Source: Bradyrhizobium sp. CSA112
GTDB taxonomy: Bacteria > Pseudomonadota > Alphaproteobacteria > Rhizobiales > Xanthobacteraceae
Length of the DNA: 64,000 nucleotides
Reading direction: 5' to 3'
NCBI RefSeq assembly: GCF_029051645.1
Contig: NZ_JAACFS010000029.1
Coordinates: 33,113-97,112 of the forward strand
How positions within the stretch are numbered: the stretch's first letter is position 1; every line of letters starts with the position of its first letter. The translations under genes were made by a program, and so were the position numbers. The notes beneath the pieces were generated by a model. It was not told the origin of the DNA, ran no database searches, and saw only the letters and a list, made by a program, of their open reading frames with translations. This document shows, one piece after another, positions 60,619-64,000 of the stretch.

Positions 60619-63380
60619 CCAAGGTTCGATTCGAGCTCGACGGCCAACAGGTCGAGGCCAACGCGGGCGAGACCATCTGGCAGGTCGCCAAGCGGCACCA
60701 GAAGGAAATCCCGCATCTGTGCTATTCACCGGAGCCTGACTATCGGCCAGACGGCAATTGCCGCGCCTGCATGGTCGAGATCGAGGGCGAGCGCGTGCTG
60801 GCCGCATCCTGCAAGCGGACGCCGAGCGTCGGCATGAAGGTGAAGACCGAGAGCGCCCGCGCGGTCGCGGCGCAGAAGATGGTGATGGAATTGCTGGTCG
60901 CCGACCAGCCGGCGCGCGAGACCTCGCACGATCCCGATTCGAAGTTCTGGCACTGGGCCGAGAAGGTCGAGGTGACCGAGAGCCGCTTCCCGGCCGCCGA
61001 GCGGTGGCAGAGCGACACCAGCCATCCCGCGATGAGCGTCAATCTCGATGCCTGCATCCAGTGCGGCCTCTGCGTGCGCGCCTGCCGCGAGGTGCAGGTC
61101 AACGACGTCATCGGCATGGCCTATCGCAACGCCGGCGCCAAGATCGTGTTCGACTTTGACGATCCGATGGGCGAATCGACCTGCGTCGCCTGCGGGGAAT
61201 GCGTGCAGGCTTGCCCGACCGGCGCCCTGATGCCCTCGGTGATGCTGGACGAGAACCAGACCCGCGTCACATACGCCGACAAGAAGGTCGACTCGCTCTG
61301 CCCGTTCTGCGGCGTCGGCTGCCAGGTTACCTATCAGGTCAAGGACGAGAAGGTCATTTACGCCGAGGGCCGCGATGGCCCGGCCAACCACAACCGCCTC
61401 TGCGTCAAGGGTCGCTTTGGATTCGATTACATCCATCACCCGCATCGGCTGACAAAACCGCTGGTGCGGCTGCCGAATGCGAAGAAGGATGCCAACGACC
61501 AGGTCGATCCGGCCAATCCCTTCACGCATTTTCGCGAAGCCTCGTGGGAAGAGGCGCTGGATATCGCGGCCAAGGGGCTCGTGAAGATTCGCGACGAGAA
61601 GGGCGTCAAGGCGCTCGCCGGCTTCGGCTCGGCCAAGGGCTCCAACGAAGAGGCCTACCTGTTCCAGAAGCTGGTGCGCACCGGCTTCGGCTCCAACAAT
61701 GTCGACCACTGCACGCGGCTGTGCCACGCCTCGTCAGTGGCGGCGCTGATGGAAGGGCTGAATTCAGGCGCGGTGTCGGCGCCGTTTGCGGCTGCGATGG
61801 ACGCTGAAGTGATCATCGTGATCGGCGCCAACCCGACCGTGAACCATCCGGTTGCGGCGACCTACCTCAAGAACGCGGCCAAGCGCGGCGCCAAGCTGAT
61901 TGTGATGGATCCGCGCACGCAGTCGCTGTCGCGCCACGCCTGGAAGCATCTTGCCTTCAAGCCCGGCAGCGACGTCGCGATGCTGAACGCGATGCTCCAC
62001 ACCATCATCACCGAAGGACTGACCGACCAGCAATATATCGCGGGCTATACCGAAGGCTTTGACGAGCTTGCCGAGCGCATCAAGGAATTCCCGCCGGAGA
62101 AGATGGAAGCGATCTGCGGCATCCCCGCGGAGACGCTGAAGGAAGTGGCGCGGGTCTATGCGCGCTCGCAGGCCTCGATCATCTTCTGGGGCATGGGTAT
62201 CAGCCAGCACATCCACGGCACCGACAACGCGCGCTGCCTGATTGCGCTGGCACTGACGACGGGCCAGGTCGGCCGTCCCGGCACCGGCCTGCATCCGCTG
62301 CGCGGCCAGAACAACGTGCAGGGCGCCTCCGACGCCGGCCTGATCCCGATGTTCCTGCCGGATTACCAGCCGGTCGGGCGCACCGATCTGCGCGAGCCTT
62401 TCGAAAAGCTCTGGCATCAGGATCTCGATCCCGTGCGCGGCCTCACCGTCGTCGAGATCATGAACGCGATCCACGCCGGCGAGATTACGGGCATGTACAT
62501 CGAGGGTGAAAACCCCGCGATGTCGGACCCCGATCTGCAGCACGCGCGCCACGCGCTGGCCATGCTCGACCATCTGGTGGTGCAGGATCTCTTCGTCACC
62601 GAAACCGCGTTCCATGCCGACGTGATCCTGCCGGCCTCGGCATTCGCTGAAAAGAGCGGCACCTTCACCAATACCGATCGCCGCGTGCAGCTCGCGCGCG
62701 AGGTGATCCGGCCGCCGGGCGACGCGCGGCAGGATCTCTGGATCATCCAGGAGATCGGCAAGCGTATGGGCCTGCCCTGGAACTACAGCGGACCGGCCGA
62801 TGTGTTCACCGAAATGACGCAGGTAATGCCGTCGCTGAACAACATCACCTGGGACCGTCTGGTGCGCGAGGGCGCGGTGACTTATCCGGTCGACGACCCG
62901 AACAAGCCCGGCAACGAGATCATCTTCACCACGGGTTTCCCGACGGCGAGCGGCCGCGGCAAGATCGTGCCGGCGAAGGTTGTCGCGCCGGACGAATTGC
63001 CCGATGCCGAATACCCGATGGTGCTGTCCACGGGGCGCGTGCTCGAGCACTGGCACACCGGTTCGATGACCCGCCGCGCCAGCGTGCTCGACCAGATCGA
63101 GCCGGAGGCGGTGGCGTTCATGTCGCCGAAGGACATGCGCAAGCTCGGCGTCTGGCCCGGCGATTTTATCCGCCTGGAAACCCGCCGCGGCGCCGTCGAG
63201 GTCAAGGTGCGCTCCGATCGCGACGTGCCGGAGAACATGGTGTTCATGCCGTTCTGCTACGCGGAAGCGGCGGCGAACCTCTTGACCAATCCCGCGCTCG
63301 ATCCGTTCGGCAAAATCCCCGAATTCAAGTTCTGCGCCGTGCGTGCGGAAAAGGTGGCGCTGCAGTCCGCGGCGGAATGA
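60615..63380 (+). CDS. fdsA: Formate dehydrogenase catalytic subunit FdsA (molybdenum, Cys-type)
   Basis: A 921-residue molybdenum enzyme oxidising formate to CO2. An N-terminal [2Fe-2S] domain (HLCYSPEPDYRPDGNCRACM) is followed by two [4Fe-4S] motifs (CIQCGLCVRACREVQ; CVACGECVQACPTGAL) and another cluster (CPFCGVGCQVTYQ). The MGD domain has VDHCTRLCHASSVAALMEGL; the Cys after RL is the probable metal ligand (Cys, not selenocysteine). HPLRGQNNVQGASDAG and the C-terminal MopB domain (VLSTGRVLEHWHTGSMTRRA) are also typical. Maturation should need FdhD, MobA and MoeA encoded upstream. No fdsC/fdsD gene follows in the window. Confidence 0.95.
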   Translation: MTKVRFELDGQQVEANAGETIWQVAKRHQKEIPHLCYSPEPDYRPDGNCRACMVEIEGERVLAASCKRTPSVGMKVKTESARAVAAQKMVMELLVADQPARETSHDPDSKFWHWAEKVEVTESRFPAAERWQSDTSHPAMSVNLDACIQCGLCVRACREVQVNDVIGMAYRNAGAKIVFDFDDPMGESTCVACGECVQACPTGALMPSVMLDENQTRVTYADKKVDSLCPFCGVGCQVTYQVKDEKVIYAEGRDGPANHNRLCVKGRFGFDYIHHPHRLTKPLVRLPNAKKDANDQVDPANPFTHFREASWEEALDIAAKGLVKIRDEKGVKALAGFGSAKGSNEEAYLFQKLVRTGFGSNNVDHCTRLCHASSVAALMEGLNSGAVSAPFAAAMDAEVIIVIGANPTVNHPVAATYLKNAAKRGAKLIVMDPRTQSLSRHAWKHLAFKPGSDVAMLNAMLHTIITEGLTDQQYIAGYTEGFDELAERIKEFPPEKMEAICGIPAETLKEVARVYARSQASIIFWGMGISQHIHGTDNARCLIALALTTGQVGRPGTGLHPLRGQNNVQGASDAGLIPMFLPDYQPVGRTDLREPFEKLWHQDLDPVRGLTVVEIMNAIHAGEITGMYIEGENPAMSDPDLQHARHALAMLDHLVVQDLFVTETAFHADVILPASAFAEKSGTFTNTDRRVQLAREVIRPPGDARQDLWIIQEIGKRMGLPWNYSGPADVFTEMTQVMPSLNNITWDRLVREGAVTYPVDDPNKPGNEIIFTTGFPTASGRGKIVPAKVVAPDELPDAEYPMVLSTGRVLEHWHTGSMTRRASVLDQIEPEAVAFMSPKDMRKLGVWPGDFIRLETRRGAVEVKVRSDRDVPENMVFMPFCYAEAAANLLTNPALDPFGKIPEFKFCAVRAEKVALQSAAE

Positions 63381-63393
63381 AGATGGCGCTTCT

Positions 63394-63502
63394 CGTCATT
63401 GCGAGGAGCAAAGCGACGAAGGACCGTAGCCCGGATGGAGCGAAGCGAAATCCGGGGGCCGGTGCCAATGTCGTCCCGGATTACGCTTCGCTTCATCCGG
63501 GC
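63394..63502. repeat. Palindromic repeats after fdsA
   Basis: A CGTCATTGCGAGGAGCAAAG half-repeat (63394 on) is followed by GTAGCCCGGATGGAGCGAAG with CGAAATCCGGG pairing with CCCGGATTACGCTTCGCTTC and ATCCGGGC. It is an intergenic repeat family unlike copies A and B but sharing the TTGCGAG unit with 50858. Confidence 0.7.
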
Positions 63503-63763
63503 TTCTGTAACGGGCCTCGATTAGTCAATCCCTTTTGCGTCATCCGCTCGCCGGGAACCTGCTTCTGTACGGGATCGGCGCAAGGCCGTCGCCTGATGGG
63601 GTTCGTGAGAGGAGAGGTCGGCCAATCTACGGAAAGCGTGATCATATCGCTCGATATGTCGACAACCCGGATGTCGGCCTGACCTGATCCATCGTCCCGG
63701 CGAAGGGACTTCGCTTCGGGAAGGCTGGTGTCGTGGCCCGCCCGAAAACCTTGTGGTTCCTCC
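63503..63763. other. Intergenic region before the right-edge IS fragment
   Basis: No supported gene; a short frame at 63377-63682 crosses the repeat and looks spurious. Confidence 0.4.
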
Positions 63764-64000
63764 TTAAGCCGTTGCAGCGGTTGCCTTGGCGAGCGGATTG
63801 AAGGGCACGCTGTCCTTGAGCATGCGATGCATGATCACGGCGAGCTTGCGCGCCAGCGCAACCTTGGCCTTGCTCATGCCAGCACGCTTGGCGATCCGCA
63901 TCGCCCAGCTCTTAAGCTGCGAGCACCCCTTGACCGGCTTCGTCAGCATGATGTGAGCGGCCTGGTAGAGCGCCTCGCGTACGGAGGCGTCGCCGATCTT
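63764..64000 (-). CDS. IS110-family transposase, C-terminal part (5' end outside window)
   Basis: On the minus strand, in from the right edge, the frame reads KIGDASVREALYQAAHIMLT, then LKSWAMRIAKRAGMSKAKVA and LARKLAVIMHRMLKDSVPFN to a stop at 63764. This is the C-terminal Transposase_20 end of IS110/IS1111-family enzymes. It differs from the element at 370-1975. The catalytic parts lie beyond the window, so intactness cannot be judged. Confidence 0.8.
   Translation of the reverse strand, partial: KIGDASVREALYQAAHIMLTKPVKGCSQLKSWAMRIAKRAGMSKAKVALARKLAVIMHRMLKDSVPFNPLAKATAATA

Noticed and set aside
61764..63056. 430-codon antisense frame in fdsA
   Set aside because: It is a mirror of a strongly conserved molybdoenzyme gene.

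Overview
The window looks like chromosome from a Bradyrhizobium-type alphaproteobacterium (Nitrobacteraceae). The reasons are high GC with rhizobial codon use, decayed nifS and fixU/nifT pieces, a tts-box-like promoter, an alphaproteobacterial trb conjugation cluster, and an oxalate/formate and molybdenum-cofactor block with Bradyrhizobium-like palindromic repeats. It divides at a tRNA gene (CAT anticodon, probably tRNA-Ile2) at 41.9 kb. To the left is a mosaic accessory island; to the right is orderly core-type chromosome.

0-10.6 kb is insertion-sequence wreckage. An IS110 element sits inside an IS3 element, and there are two IS66 relics, a serine-recombinase C-terminus, IS630 and IS6 pseudogenes, a possible type III effector behind a tts-like box, and a decayed nifS-fixU block. 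10.7-31.5 kb holds conjugation machinery. It contains an alpha/beta hydrolase, an 816-codon chimeric ORF (ribbon-helix-helix head, MFS fragment, relaxase tail), cargo (DUF2235 enzyme with a membrane partner; a GSU2403-type nucleotidyltransferase behind two matching palindromes), then traG, a CopG-like gene and trbB-C-D-E-J-L-F-G-I with a DUF2274 gene. The mating-pore genes look intact, but the relaxase has lost its catalytic N-terminus.

31.5-39.4 kb is a defence-like block. An Xre regulator with a perfect palindromic operator is followed by an operon for ubiquitin-like conjugation: a 45-residue Pro/His-rich peptide, an E2-E1 fusion and a JAB protease. Next comes a cassette (small protein, DUF2130 protein, OLD-type ATPase/TOPRIM nuclease) bracketed by a 19-bp near-perfect direct repeat. 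Two broken transposase genes lie between it and the tRNA.

42-64 kb starts with a TAXI-type and a Leu/Ile/Val-type binding protein. Molybdenum-cofactor and formate-dehydrogenase maturation genes follow (a MoeA-like gene, a MoeA-PBP fusion, mobA, fdhD, mobB, moeA, a tusA-like gene), interrupted by a TfoX/GFA/HxlR group. A sigma-54 response regulator and its kinase precede two palindromes and a near-consensus -24/-12 promoter in front of an OxlT-family oxalate/formate carrier. The fused FdsG/FdsB and FdsA subunits of an NAD-linked formate dehydrogenase come next. The inferred logic is that the two-component system senses a carbon signal, sigma-54 turns on carrier and dehydrogenase, and the upstream genes make and sulfurate the molybdenum cofactor. 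A partial IS110-family transposase runs off the right edge.
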